From Treponema sp. UBA6852 (GTDB lineage: Bacteria > Spirochaetota > Spirochaetia > Treponematales > Treponemataceae): a stretch of DNA of 64,000 bases. Of the stretch, positions 42,908 through 50,953 are shown in pieces. Where the stretch lies: assembly GCA_002449305.1 (NCBI GenBank), contig DKDI01000006.1, forward strand, positions 62,001 to 126,000, in the 5' to 3' direction. How positions within the stretch are numbered: position 1 is the stretch's first letter; the number at the start of each line of letters is the position of its first letter. The notes under the pieces were generated by a model. That model did no database searches and was not told where the DNA came from. It saw only the letters and a list, made by a program, of their open reading frames with translations. A program made the position numbers and the translations under genes.

Positions 42908-42954
42908 AAATCATAACTTTTATCTACTTAAATCTATACCCCTTTAAAAATTCT

Positions 42955-43758
42955 ATGCTCACTTTCATAATAGTACTCTACAACCAGAAAATTTCTGCGG
43001 AAAAATTTTCTATGCTTAATGGAAGAATTGTCTTTTGCGATAATTCTACTGACGCAGAGATAAAAAGATTCAATGTTTCTTTTGCGGAAAATTTGAAAAA
43101 TGACAATTTTTTTTATCTTGATATGCACGGAAACAAAGGGCTTTCAAAGGCTTATAATTCCGCAGTTGAAAATTTGAAATTAAATGCAAATGACTTTGTC
43201 GTGATTTTTGATCAGGATACTTTGATTCCTCAGAATATGCAGTTTCAATATGAAAATTTTATTTCAGAAAACAAAGACGCTGACATAATATGCCCTGTCG
43301 TTCTTGATTCTGTCGGCGTAATGTCTCCAAGCGTTGTAAGCGGAACAAAATTTAGGCACATTGCTTCAATTTCTGAAATAAACGAAAAGAACATTTTTGC
43401 TTATTCTTTTATAAATTCAGGAATGTGCATAAAACGCAGTGTTTTTGAAAAAATAAAATATGATGAAAATATGTTCTTGGATTTTGTTGACCATGATTTT
43501 GTTATAAGCGCGAAAAAAAATGGATTCAAAATAAAAATATGCAAGGAAGTTGTTTTAAATCAGAACTTTTCTGGAGTTACAAAAAATACATATAAGCAGG
43601 ATTTTTCACGGTTCTGCATTTATATGAAAGATGCAAAAGTTTTCTACAAAAAATGGTTTGATAAAAGCTATAAACTGGTTATTTTTCCAAGAGCAATAAA
43701 ACTTTCTCTGATTCACAAAAATCTTTCATTTCTACTCACTTTACTAAGGAACAAATAA
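42955..43758 (+). CDS. Family 2 glycosyltransferase (rhamnosyltransferase-like)
   Basis: A 267-residue GT-A protein. TFIIVLYNQ is the first strand, VFCDNSTDAEI the nucleotide region, and GLSKAYNSAVEN plus VVIFDQDTLIP the DxD. Members often transfer rhamnose or similar deoxysugars from dTDP donors, in line with rmlD and manC later. The exact sugar is unknown. Confidence 0.82.
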   Translation: MLTFIIVLYNQKISAEKFSMLNGRIVFCDNSTDAEIKRFNVSFAENLKNDNFFYLDMHGNKGLSKAYNSAVENLKLNANDFVVIFDQDTLIPQNMQFQYENFISENKDADIICPVVLDSVGVMSPSVVSGTKFRHIASISEINEKNIFAYSFINSGMCIKRSVFEKIKYDENMFLDFVDHDFVISAKKNGFKIKICKEVVLNQNFSGVTKNTYKQDFSRFCIYMKDAKVFYKKWFDKSYKLVIFPRAIKLSLIHKNLSFLLTLLRNK

Positions 43759-43762
43759 ACTT

Positions 43763-44449
43763 ATGATTTCTGTCTGCATGCCGACTTACAATGGCGAAAA
43801 ATTCATACGGATTCAGCTGGAGTCAATTCTCTCTCAGCTTGGAAACGGTGATGAGGTTGTTATTTCCGATGATTCTTCGACTGACAAAACTGTTGAGATA
43901 ATAAAGTCTTTCAACGATAGCCGGATTCATCTGCTTGAAAACAATTCTTTTCATTCTCCGGTTTACAATCTTGAAAATGCCCTGAAAAATGCGAAAGGCG
44001 ATTTTATTTTTCTTTCTGACCAGGACGATGAATGGACTGTGGACAAAGTTTCAGTCTGCCTGGAAAAACTTAAAGACTGCGACCTTCTGATTCACGATGC
44101 GGACATTGTTGACGGAAACGGAATTCAGACTGCAAAATCTTTTTTCAAACTGAACCATACCAAAAAAGGAAAGTTCTATAACCTTCTTAAAAACGGTTAT
44201 CTTGGATGCTGCATGTGTTTTTCAAAAAACTTATTGAGCCAATTTTTGCCTTTTCCAAAAAAACTGCCAATGCATGACATTTATATTGGGAACTTTGCGG
44301 CATTTAATGGCTATAGAATAAAATTTATAGAAGACAAGCTTATTCATTATCGCCGTCATGGAAATAATGCAAGCATAACATCCGAACACAGCCATCGAAA
44401 ACTGCTTTCAAGAATATCTGACAGAATAATAATTCTAAAAAACATATAA
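43763..44449 (+). CDS. Family 2 glycosyltransferase
   Basis: 228 residues. ISVCMPTYNGEKFIRIQLES, EVVISDDSSTDKT and FLSDQDDEW are the strand, nucleotide and DxD motifs. The C-terminal half is short, as in the WaaE/WcaA-like small transferases. It lies 4 nt after the previous transferase gene and shares its orientation. Confidence 0.88.
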   Translation: MISVCMPTYNGEKFIRIQLESILSQLGNGDEVVISDDSSTDKTVEIIKSFNDSRIHLLENNSFHSPVYNLENALKNAKGDFIFLSDQDDEWTVDKVSVCLEKLKDCDLLIHDADIVDGNGIQTAKSFFKLNHTKKGKFYNLLKNGYLGCCMCFSKNLLSQFLPFPKKLPMHDIYIGNFAAFNGYRIKFIEDKLIHYRRHGNNASITSEHSHRKLLSRISDRIIILKNI

Positions 44450-44495
44450 ATATTAAAAACAAATTTTATACAAACAGGATTCTCCAAAAAAAATC

Positions 44496-45254
44496 ATGAA
44501 AATCTCAATCATCACAGTCTGCTATAACAGCGAGGCTACAATCGAGCGGACTATAAAATCCGTTCTTGCGCAAAAAAATGTAGAACTTGAATATCTTATT
44601 ATTGATGGTGCTTCAAAGGACGGAACGCTTGGCATTATAAAAAACTATGCGGAAAAAAATCCTTGCATACACTTTGTAAGCGAAAAGGATAGGGGAATTT
44701 ACGATGCCATGAACAAAGGAATTTCTATGGCGACTGGAGATGTTGTCGGAATCTTGAACTCTGATGATTATTATGCTTCAGATGATTCAGTTTCTTCTAT
44801 TATAAACGTATTTGGACAGAACGATGTAGAGATGGTGTTTGGAAATATTCTTTATGTGAAGAATAATAAACCCTATCGCTATTGGAAGAGCAGAAAGCCA
44901 AAAACATTTAAATTCGGCTGGATGCCGCCTCATCCGGCTCTGTTTGTAAAAGCTGAAGTCTATAAAAATAACGGAGTTTTCAGACTTGACTGCGGAATAA
45001 ATGCCGACTACGAACTTATGCTCCGCTTCTTTGAAAAAGAAAAACTTTCTTCATTCTGGCTAGATAAAATTATAACCTGCATGGAAGCCGGCGGCACGAG
45101 CAACAATGGGATAAAATCAAGAGTTGCCGGAATAAAGAACGATTCATTAGCATGGAAAGTAAACGGACTAAAAAAGCATTGGTATACAGTTATTTTTAAA
45201 AAGTTAAGAAAGATTCCTCAGTTTTTTGTTTTGGATAAAAAGTTGCCAATATGA
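44496..45254 (+). CDS. Family 2 glycosyltransferase (WcaA-like)
   Basis: A 252-residue GT-A enzyme with SIITVCYNSEATIERTIKS, YLIIDGASKDGT, GIYDAMNKGI and GILNSDDYY. The last two are typical of colanic-acid-type transferases. It is the fourth family 2 transferase, enough for a five-sugar unit when combined with an initiating transferase. No initiating WbaP/WecA-type transferase gene is visible in the window. Confidence 0.88.
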   Translation: MKISIITVCYNSEATIERTIKSVLAQKNVELEYLIIDGASKDGTLGIIKNYAEKNPCIHFVSEKDRGIYDAMNKGISMATGDVVGILNSDDYYASDDSVSSIINVFGQNDVEMVFGNILYVKNNKPYRYWKSRKPKTFKFGWMPPHPALFVKAEVYKNNGVFRLDCGINADYELMLRFFEKEKLSSFWLDKIITCMEAGGTSNNGIKSRVAGIKNDSLAWKVNGLKKHWYTVIFKKLRKIPQFFVLDKKLPI

Positions 45255-45496
45255 ATGAGAGGGTATTGAAATAAAAAGGGGATTATTTATGAAAAATCTT
45301 ATTATGACGGAAACAATCAATCTGCAATGAAAAAAATATAAATCGGCAAAGAAAGTATAAGAATGAATTTAAATCAACGGTTGTTTTTCAATATTAGATT
45401 AAGACTCACGACTTATATATTTGAGGCGTTTTCTGTAGAAAATATGGTAATAAAGTATAATTTAATATATAATGCTAACTGATAAGGGAGTTGTTT
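45255..45496. other. Intergenic region before the DUF262 system
   Basis: 242 nt with no credible gene. A 12-codon open frame at about 45289 (MKNLIMTE) has an AAGGGG site but no conserved continuation. TATAAT-like boxes near 45459 and 45468 could drive the DUF262 gene. No clear terminator after the glycosyltransferase. Confidence 0.5.
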
Positions 45497-46675
45497 ATGT
45501 CAAAAAACAAAGTTTATTATGGTGAATATACATTAAAGCATTGGATAGATTTAATATTAAGTAAGAATATTGTTCTACCAGAATACCAAAGGCTGTTTGT
45601 CTGGGATAAAAATAAAGTTGCAAAATTAATCGATTCATTTAGCAAAGATTGTTTTGTTCCTCCTGTTACAATAGGTTCATATAAAAAAGATGGTAAGCAG
45701 TTAAATTTAATAATTGATGGTCAGCAAAGACTAACAAGTTTACTGCTTGCATATTTGTCAATATATCCAAAAGAAGATTGTTTTAAACCAACTTCAAAAG
45801 ATATAGATAGTTTTGCAGATGAAAATGATGATTTTAGTGATGATGAAACATCTATTTTGGGTTGGACATTTAATGAACTCTTGAAAAAAGGCAATAAAAA
45901 GGAAACAATCAAGAACACAATAGAGAATACTGAAAAAGAAAACTACTGTGATTTAGATTTTGATATTACTGTAGATGATGAATTTCTTGAAAATCATTAT
46001 TTGGGATTTTGTTATCTGATTCCTCAAGAAAATCAGCAACAGTATTTTTCAAGTGTTTTTAGAGATATAAATGCCGAGGGCAAAAAGCTTACAGCTCTTG
46101 AAACTCGAAAATCTCTATATTTTCTTGCAGACGGATTTAATGATTTCTTTGATCCTGCCTGTATTCATGGAATTACAATTAAAAAAGATGATGGCGTTGA
46201 AAGAATTGACTTTGTAAGATATTTGGCGCTTCTTTTTCAATATAATAAAAATGGATATGATTCTGTCGCAAAAAATTATGGAAGAAAACTTGAAGAGTAC
46301 TATGAAAAGTTTATTGATGCAATGATAAATCAGAATAACGATTCAGATTTTACAGCTTACGATGATATTTATAAAAACCGTTTGCAGACTTTTGATGCTG
46401 AATTAAAAACTTTTGAGCTTGACAAAAAAGTTTTTCCGTCAATTATTGATGCTGATATTTATATGTTCGGATTGATTTATTTCATACTCTTAAAGAATAA
46501 GCAATTAGATGAAACAAAGAAAGAAAATTTATTTAATGATTTGAATACAAAAATTAATGAATTGAAGGAAAACCCTTCTACAGGATATTTGCATAAAAAA
46601 ACACCTTCGGCTTTAAAATATTTACGGCAAAGAATTTTTGAATCAATAAATATCTATGGAAAGTATTTAAAATGA
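45497..46675 (+). CDS. DUF262 (GmrSD N-terminal-like) protein
   Basis: 392 residues. LPEYQRLFVWDKNKV, then LNLIIDGQQRLTSLLLAYL (DGQQR) are the ParB-like nucleotide-binding motifs of the DUF262 family, used in type IV restriction (GmrS) and SspE. The DUF1524 nuclease that usually follows is missing; a HEPN-like protein is encoded instead, with an ATGA overlap. The ATG at 45497 has AAGGGAG upstream; the frame's TTG at 45491 is not preferred. Confidence 0.8.
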   Translation: MSKNKVYYGEYTLKHWIDLILSKNIVLPEYQRLFVWDKNKVAKLIDSFSKDCFVPPVTIGSYKKDGKQLNLIIDGQQRLTSLLLAYLSIYPKEDCFKPTSKDIDSFADENDDFSDDETSILGWTFNELLKKGNKKETIKNTIENTEKENYCDLDFDITVDDEFLENHYLGFCYLIPQENQQQYFSSVFRDINAEGKKLTALETRKSLYFLADGFNDFFDPACIHGITIKKDDGVERIDFVRYLALLFQYNKNGYDSVAKNYGRKLEEYYEKFIDAMINQNNDSDFTAYDDIYKNRLQTFDAELKTFELDKKVFPSIIDADIYMFGLIYFILLKNKQLDETKKENLFNDLNTKINELKENPSTGYLHKKTPSALKYLRQRIFESINIYGKYLK

Positions 46676-47376
46676 GAGTGCATGAGAAATTTATAAAGTC
46701 TTCAATAATAAATATTTTGAATGAGGCCATGCACTCAGTTTCGGCTTGCGGAAATGGCATGGAGACTTATCCATTATGTGAATATATAATGCAGTCCACA
46801 TTCTTGCAAATGACAGGCTTTAACGAACAGAAACTTAAGTGTATTTTATGGGAACTTGCCACAGATGATTTTGAATTTAGATATAAATTTTTAAAAAACA
46901 ATTACAATGAATATTCGTCATATGAAGATAAAAAACACATTTTCAACGATTTGATTAATGAGATAAATAAAAGCGATTATAATTTTTCAGTAAATGAAAT
47001 AAGGTCAGATTTATTTGACTCTGTGAATAATGAATGTAAAAGTATTTTTGAGTCTTCGCTTATGAAGATTTGGTTGCCAAGACAATATGAACATTATATT
47101 CAATTTTTAGAAACTATTACTATTAATAAATTTTTGCAAGGTAAATCTTTGTTTTCAAATTGCTTATTATCTGCTTATGAAAAACTTTATAGACATAGAA
47201 ACAGATGTGCTCATAATCTATTGTCATATCAAGATAATTTGCCGACATTAACAACATTAAATTCTGAAGATTACAAATATGACAATTGGTTCATAAGATT
47301 TTTTCTGTTAGTATTGATAGATGAAGTGTTTACTAGGTTGTATAAAATATATTTAGACAGTAATCATTATTTTTAA
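46672..47376 (+). CDS. HEPN-like protein, partner of DUF262
   Basis: A 234-residue, helix-rich protein. LYRHRNRCAHNLL contains R176-x4-H181, the signature of HEPN ribonucleases in many toxin and defence systems. The rest has no recognisable domain. Its ATGA overlap with the DUF262 gene indicates a two-gene unit in which DUF262 could sense and HEPN cut RNA; this is inference. Confidence 0.65.
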   Translation: MRVHEKFIKSSIINILNEAMHSVSACGNGMETYPLCEYIMQSTFLQMTGFNEQKLKCILWELATDDFEFRYKFLKNNYNEYSSYEDKKHIFNDLINEINKSDYNFSVNEIRSDLFDSVNNECKSIFESSLMKIWLPRQYEHYIQFLETITINKFLQGKSLFSNCLLSAYEKLYRHRNRCAHNLLSYQDNLPTLTTLNSEDYKYDNWFIRFFLLVLIDEVFTRLYKIYLDSNHYF

Positions 47377-47395
47377 TAAACGAGGAAAAAAATTA

Positions 47396-47758
47396 ATGAA
47401 GAAAAACAAAATTGGTATTTCTATATTATTATTTGTTGCTATTATTGCAATAGCATTGACAACTCTTGATGTTTTTCCTTTTTTGATAAATAAATCAATA
47501 TTAGGATTTGCTGTTATGCTTATTTTGTTTTCAGCTATAGCATTTTTAATTTTTAAAGTAAAATCAGAATTTTTCTTATTATATTCACTGCTTGAAATTA
47601 TATTTTCTATCGGAGGCAGCATTTGGGGATTTTACACAGAACTTAACGATTCCAGGATGACCAATTTAATAATAATATTTACAGCTGTCTTTTTACTATC
47701 CCAAGGTTTTGAAGATTTTCAAAATGCCTTGCCTAATAAGAAAAAGAATGATTTATAG
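47396..47758 (+). CDS. Small four-helix membrane protein, unknown
   Basis: 120 residues with four hydrophobic segments (near 8-30, 36-53, 58-78 and 88-108) and basic ends. GAGG lies 10 nt upstream. It follows the HEPN gene by 19 nt and may be part of that module, for example a membrane partner, but no homology is recognised. Confidence 0.55.
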   Translation: MKKNKIGISILLFVAIIAIALTTLDVFPFLINKSILGFAVMLILFSAIAFLIFKVKSEFFLLYSLLEIIFSIGGSIWGFYTELNDSRMTNLIIIFTAVFLLSQGFEDFQNALPNKKKNDL

Positions 47759-47843
47759 TTTTGAGCTTGAGGAAGGCTTGCGCCGCACGATTGACTATGA
47801 GTTTGTGAAGAAAGTGCAGGGGCATACATTCAGCTGCGAGTAA
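47748..47843 (+). pseudogene. 3' remnant of a nucleotide-sugar epimerase/dehydratase
   Basis: A 31-codon frame reads MIYSFELEEGLRRTIDYEF and continues to a stop, resembling the C-terminal end of NAD-dependent sugar epimerases (LEEGLRRTI). The codons are rich in GC, like gmd and fcl, and unlike the AT-rich membrane-protein gene just before. It suggests that a glycan gene was cut when the defence genes were inserted. Confidence 0.5.
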
Positions 47844-47910
47844 TCAGAATGCGAAAATTTTATTTCATCTTTGCTTTACAAATGCAACTTTTTGTATTAT
47901 TTTGTTTAAT

Positions 47911-48183
47911 ATGAGCACAACAGCGACAAACATAAGAATTGATTCACAGTTAAAATCTGAGGTTACTCCTCTTTTTGAAGGATTGGGGCTTTCTTTGTCT
48001 CAGGCTATAACTCTTTTTCTCCGCCAGTCTGTTTTGCGTAATGGGCTTCCGTTCAAAGTTGAATATCCGGAATATTCCAAGGAACTGCTTTCAGCTGTTG
48101 AGGAGGCAAAAAAATTGGAGAATTCAAAAGAAACTCCTCGCTATACTGACATGAAAAAAATGTGGGCGGACTTGGACAAGTGA
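47911..48183 (+). CDS. dinJ: DinJ/RelB-family antitoxin
   Basis: A 90-residue ribbon-helix-helix antitoxin. TTATNIRIDSQLKSEV, LGLSLSQAITLFLRQ and NGLPFKV are family hallmarks. The start is the ATG at 47911. The stop overlaps the GTG start of the YafQ toxin by 4 nt. It would bind and neutralise YafQ and repress the operon. Confidence 0.9.
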   Translation: MSTTATNIRIDSQLKSEVTPLFEGLGLSLSQAITLFLRQSVLRNGLPFKVEYPEYSKELLSAVEEAKKLENSKETPRYTDMKKMWADLDK

Positions 48184-48461
48184 TTTATGAGGTGATTTGG
48201 ACTACTCAGTTCAAAAAATCATATAAGCTGGCAAAGAAAAGAGGACTGCCAATCCAGGAACTGCATGATATTGTTGAAAAGCTAAGAACCGACGCTGTTA
48301 TTGAGCAAATATATCATGACCATGAACTTGCCGGGCTTCTCAAAGGAACTCGTGAACTGCATATACGTCCTGACTGGCTTCTTTGCTATCGAAAGACAAA
48401 AAGCACGCTTACTCTGGTATTGGTTGAAACTGGCTCTCACTCCGATTTGTTTGGTAAATAG
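48180..48461 (+). CDS. yafQ: YafQ-family mRNA interferase toxin
   Basis: A 93-residue RelE-superfamily ribonuclease acting at the ribosome. HDHELAGLLKGTRELHIRPDWLLCY holds the YafQ histidines and aspartate in their usual order. The start is GTG at 48180 (reading VIYEVIWTTQFKKSYK), overlapping the antitoxin stop. Its last codons carry the motif repeated at 49217, next to the PIN module. Confidence 0.9.
   Translation: MIYEVIWTTQFKKSYKLAKKRGLPIQELHDIVEKLRTDAVIEQIYHDHELAGLLKGTRELHIRPDWLLCYRKTKSTLTLVLVETGSHSDLFGK
48431..48460 (+). repeat. 30-nt direct repeat, left copy (YafQ 3' end)
   Basis: TCTCACTCCGATTTGTTT and its flanks match 49217-49246 at 26 of 30 positions. The two copies frame the PIN toxin-antitoxin pair. 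Confidence 0.8.
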
Positions 48462-48534
48462 AATAGCATTTCGTTGCTTTGGTAAAAACTTTGTGCTATC
48501 TTTTAATTGCTCTTGTCTTACAGGAGGTGCTTTT

Positions 48535-48792
48535 ATGTCTTATGCAATTTTAGAGAAGTATAATATTCTGACAGATGAGTTAAAATCAGAAGTGAATGAT
48601 TTTATTGATTTTCTTCTGAGAAAGAATACTTCTAATCCCGGACAGTTTTCTAATAACATTGTTTTGTCGAAAACATCGCCTTCTGCCACATTGAAAAAGA
48701 TTCAATCTCTTTTTGAAGAAGATAAAGGATGGAACTCCGAATCAGAAATGATTGAGGATATGAGACAGTTCAGACAGAGCAGGGCGAAGTGA
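48535..48792 (+). CDS. DUF2281-like antitoxin of a PIN toxin
   Basis: 85 residues: an N-terminal helical part (LKSEVNDFIDFLLRKN) and a disordered-looking C terminus, as in DUF2281/VapB-type antitoxins. AGGAGG precedes the ATG at 48535; the open frame extends back into yafQ. Its stop overlaps the PIN gene's GTG. Confidence 0.7.
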   Translation: MSYAILEKYNILTDELKSEVNDFIDFLLRKNTSNPGQFSNNIVLSKTSPSATLKKIQSLFEEDKGWNSESEMIEDMRQFRQSRAK

Positions 48793-49187
48793 AAATTTTT
48801 ATTGATACAAATGTCCTTGTTTCAGCCTTTGTTTTTGGCGGTACGGCTGGTAAACTTTTTGAATTGTTGTTTGATAATGAATTTGAGCTTCTTGTTTCTG
48901 AATATGTTGACAAGGAATTCAAAGATAAACTCGAATTAAAGTGGCCAGATAAGGCAAGCACAATTTATGAACTGTATCATACATTGCCAATAAAATTCTG
49001 TAAAAGTACAGAAAAACAGTTTGGAACTTTAAGGGATAAAAAAGATATTCCAGTTCTGAGCGATGCAATATTTAATAACGCAGATATAATTCTTTCGGGA
49101 GACAAAGACTTTTTGGAAGCAGATATAGAGAATCCCTTGATATTTTCACCAAAAATGTTATTGGATTTTCTTATAAAGAAGGAATAA
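48789..49187 (+). CDS. PIN-domain toxin (COG1569/VapC-like)
   Basis: 132 residues. FIDTNVLVSAFVFGG has the first acidic residue, and KDIPVLSDAIFNNADIILSGDKDF holds the remaining metal ligands (D/D..GDKDF). PIN toxins cleave RNA, often tRNA. The start is GTG at 48789, coupled to the antitoxin. Confidence 0.88.
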   Translation: MKIFIDTNVLVSAFVFGGTAGKLFELLFDNEFELLVSEYVDKEFKDKLELKWPDKASTIYELYHTLPIKFCKSTEKQFGTLRDKKDIPVLSDAIFNNADIILSGDKDFLEADIENPLIFSPKMLLDFLIKKE

Positions 49188-49216
49188 AGTTTCACCTCTG
49201 TTTTACAAAATGCAAT

Positions 49217-49246
49217 AGGTTCTCACTCCGATTTGTTTTGAAAATA
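49217..49246 (+). repeat. 30-nt direct repeat, right copy
   Basis: A copy of the yafQ 3' end (26 of 30 positions the same as 48431-48460), now non-coding after the PIN gene. Confidence 0.8.
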
Positions 49247-49299
49247 AACATTAACTTGTAAATTTTTACACAAAAAATAATTTTTTCTCTCTCCCATTC

Positions 49300-49327
49300 A
49301 CCTGCCACATTTCCGGCAGGTCATTTT
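49300..49327 (+). terminator. Hairpin terminator before gmd
   Basis: ACCTGCC (49300-49306) and GGCAGGT (49315-49321) form a 7-bp stem, followed by CATTTTTG. It would stop transcripts from the TA modules before gmd. Confidence 0.65.
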
Positions 49328-49383
49328 TGTTGTCGTCAGCTAATTTTTAGAAATACACATCTCATTTTTCATAGGAGAATAAA

Positions 49384-50457
49384 ATGAAAAAAGCGCTTAT
49401 CACTGGGATTACCGGGCAGGACGGCTCGTTTCTTGCGGAATTCCTTTTGGACAAAGGTTATGAGGTTCACGGAATTATCCGCCGTTCCTCGTCGTTTAAC
49501 ACAGGCCGGATTGAGCATCTTTACATTGACGACCTGATTGAGGATATGCACAAGAACCGCAAGGTTTATCTTCACTACGGCGACCTTACCGACAGCGAGA
49601 GCATGATACGTCTTATCCGTGAAATCAAGCCGGATGAAATCTACAATCTTGCAGCTCAAAGCCATGTTCAGGTTTCTTTTGAGGTACCGGAATTTACTGC
49701 GGACACTGACGCGACAGGCGTTCTTCGCATTCTTGAGGCGGTTCATTTCCTTGGAATGGAAAAAACTTGCAGGATTTATCAGGCTTCTACATCCGAGCTG
49801 TTCGGGCTTGTTCAAGAAGTTCCGCAGAAAGAGACCACGCCGTTTTATCCGCGCTCGCCTTATGCCGTTGCAAAACTGTACGGATTCTGGATTATGAAAA
49901 ACTACCGTGAAAGCTACGGAATGTTCTGTTCAAACGGAATTCTTTTCAATCATGAGTCGGAACGCCGCGGAGAAACTTTTGTCACAAGAAAAATCACTCT
50001 TGCCGCAAGCCGTATTGCAAAGGGATACCAGAAGCGTCTTTATCTTGGCAACCTGAACGCGCTCCGCGACTGGGGATACGCAAGGGATTACGTTGAATGT
50101 ATGTGGCTGATTCTTCAGCAGGAAAAGCCGGATGATTTTGTTGTTGCGACAGGCGAGCAGCATTCTGTCCGAGAATTCTGCAAGTGCGCTTTTGCAGAGG
50201 CTGGAATCGAGATTGAGTTCAAGGGCGAAGGTGTTAACGAGAAGGGCTATAACAAGGCTACAGGCGAATGTCTTATAGAAGTTGACCTCAAATATTTCCG
50301 CCCGGCGGAAGTTGAGACACTTCTTGGCGACCCGACAAAGGCAAAGAAAACTCTCGGCTGGAATCCTACAAAGACATCGTTCAGGGAGCTTGTGCACATA
50401 ATGATGCAGCACGACCTTGATTACGTTGAAAAGGAAAGGACTCTGCACAAAAGGTAA
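49384..50457 (+). CDS. gmd: GDP-mannose 4,6-dehydratase
   Basis: A 357-residue extended SDR. TGITGQDGSFLAEFLL is the NADP loop, IIRRSSSFNTGRIEH the family signature, YNLAAQSHVQVSFE and the YxxxK (YAVAKLY) the catalytic parts. It makes GDP-4-keto-6-deoxymannose for GDP-fucose. The HicBA pair now separates it from fcl, its usual neighbour. AGGAGA lies before the ATG. Confidence 0.97.
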   Translation: MKKALITGITGQDGSFLAEFLLDKGYEVHGIIRRSSSFNTGRIEHLYIDDLIEDMHKNRKVYLHYGDLTDSESMIRLIREIKPDEIYNLAAQSHVQVSFEVPEFTADTDATGVLRILEAVHFLGMEKTCRIYQASTSELFGLVQEVPQKETTPFYPRSPYAVAKLYGFWIMKNYRESYGMFCSNGILFNHESERRGETFVTRKITLAASRIAKGYQKRLYLGNLNALRDWGYARDYVECMWLILQQEKPDDFVVATGEQHSVREFCKCAFAEAGIEIEFKGEGVNEKGYNKATGECLIEVDLKYFRPAEVETLLGDPTKAKKTLGWNPTKTSFRELVHIMMQHDLDYVEKERTLHKR

Positions 50458-50512
50458 TTCTTGTCATTTCGTTTTCCGCATGTTAATATTAATGAAAAAT
50501 AGGAGGCTAAAA

Positions 50513-50713
50513 ATGACATTAAGGGTTGTGTTGGAATACGACGACGCTGTTAATTCTTGGGCGGCATATTGCCCGGAGCTTCCTGGAATAAATTCATGCG
50601 GAGCGACTTTGGAGGAAGCTTCTGAAAATTTCAAGGAAGCTGCGGAACTTTTCTTTGAACCGTCAGATTTTCAAGTGCCTGCCGAATCAAAAGTGCTGCA
50701 GATGGTTATTTAG
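50513..50713 (+). CDS. hicB: HicB-family antitoxin
   Basis: 66 residues of the short HicB fold: WAAYCPELPGINSCGATLEEASENFKEAAELFF. I split it here only for reading: AYCPELPGINSCGATLEE is the conserved part. AGGAGG precedes the ATG at 50513. The TAG stop is directly followed, in the same frame, by the HicA coding sequence. Confidence 0.85.
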   Translation: MTLRVVLEYDDAVNSWAAYCPELPGINSCGATLEEASENFKEAAELFFEPSDFQVPAESKVLQMVI

Positions 50714-50929
50714 ATACCGGTCAGACTGTCTTCAAAAGAAATTGTCCGTATCTTGAAGGACAATGGATTTGTATTAATCGGACAAAAAGGCTCGCATCAG
50801 AAGTGGCATAATGCGGAACTTGGCGCGACAACAATTGTGCCTTGCCACGGAAACAATCAGCTGCCTATCGGAACACTTTATTCTATAATCAGGGCTTCAA
50901 AACTTGAAAAGTCTTTGTTCGGATTTTAA
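50714..50929 (+). CDS. hicA: HicA-like toxin lacking a standard start codon
   Basis: A 71-residue frame encodes VRLSSKEIVRILKDNGF, then GQKGSHQKWHN with the catalytic His, and PIGTLYSIIRASKL, which is the HicA/YcfA pattern. The codon where HicA proteins normally have ATG (MPVRLSS) is ATA (50714-50716). No in-frame ATG, GTG or good TTG lies near. The gene is therefore either silenced, uses ATA, or is made by read-through of the HicB TAG. Confidence 0.75.
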   Translation: MPVRLSSKEIVRILKDNGFVLIGQKGSHQKWHNAELGATTIVPCHGNNQLPIGTLYSIIRASKLEKSLFGF

Positions 50930-50953
50930 TAAAGCTTATCAGGATTAATAAAA

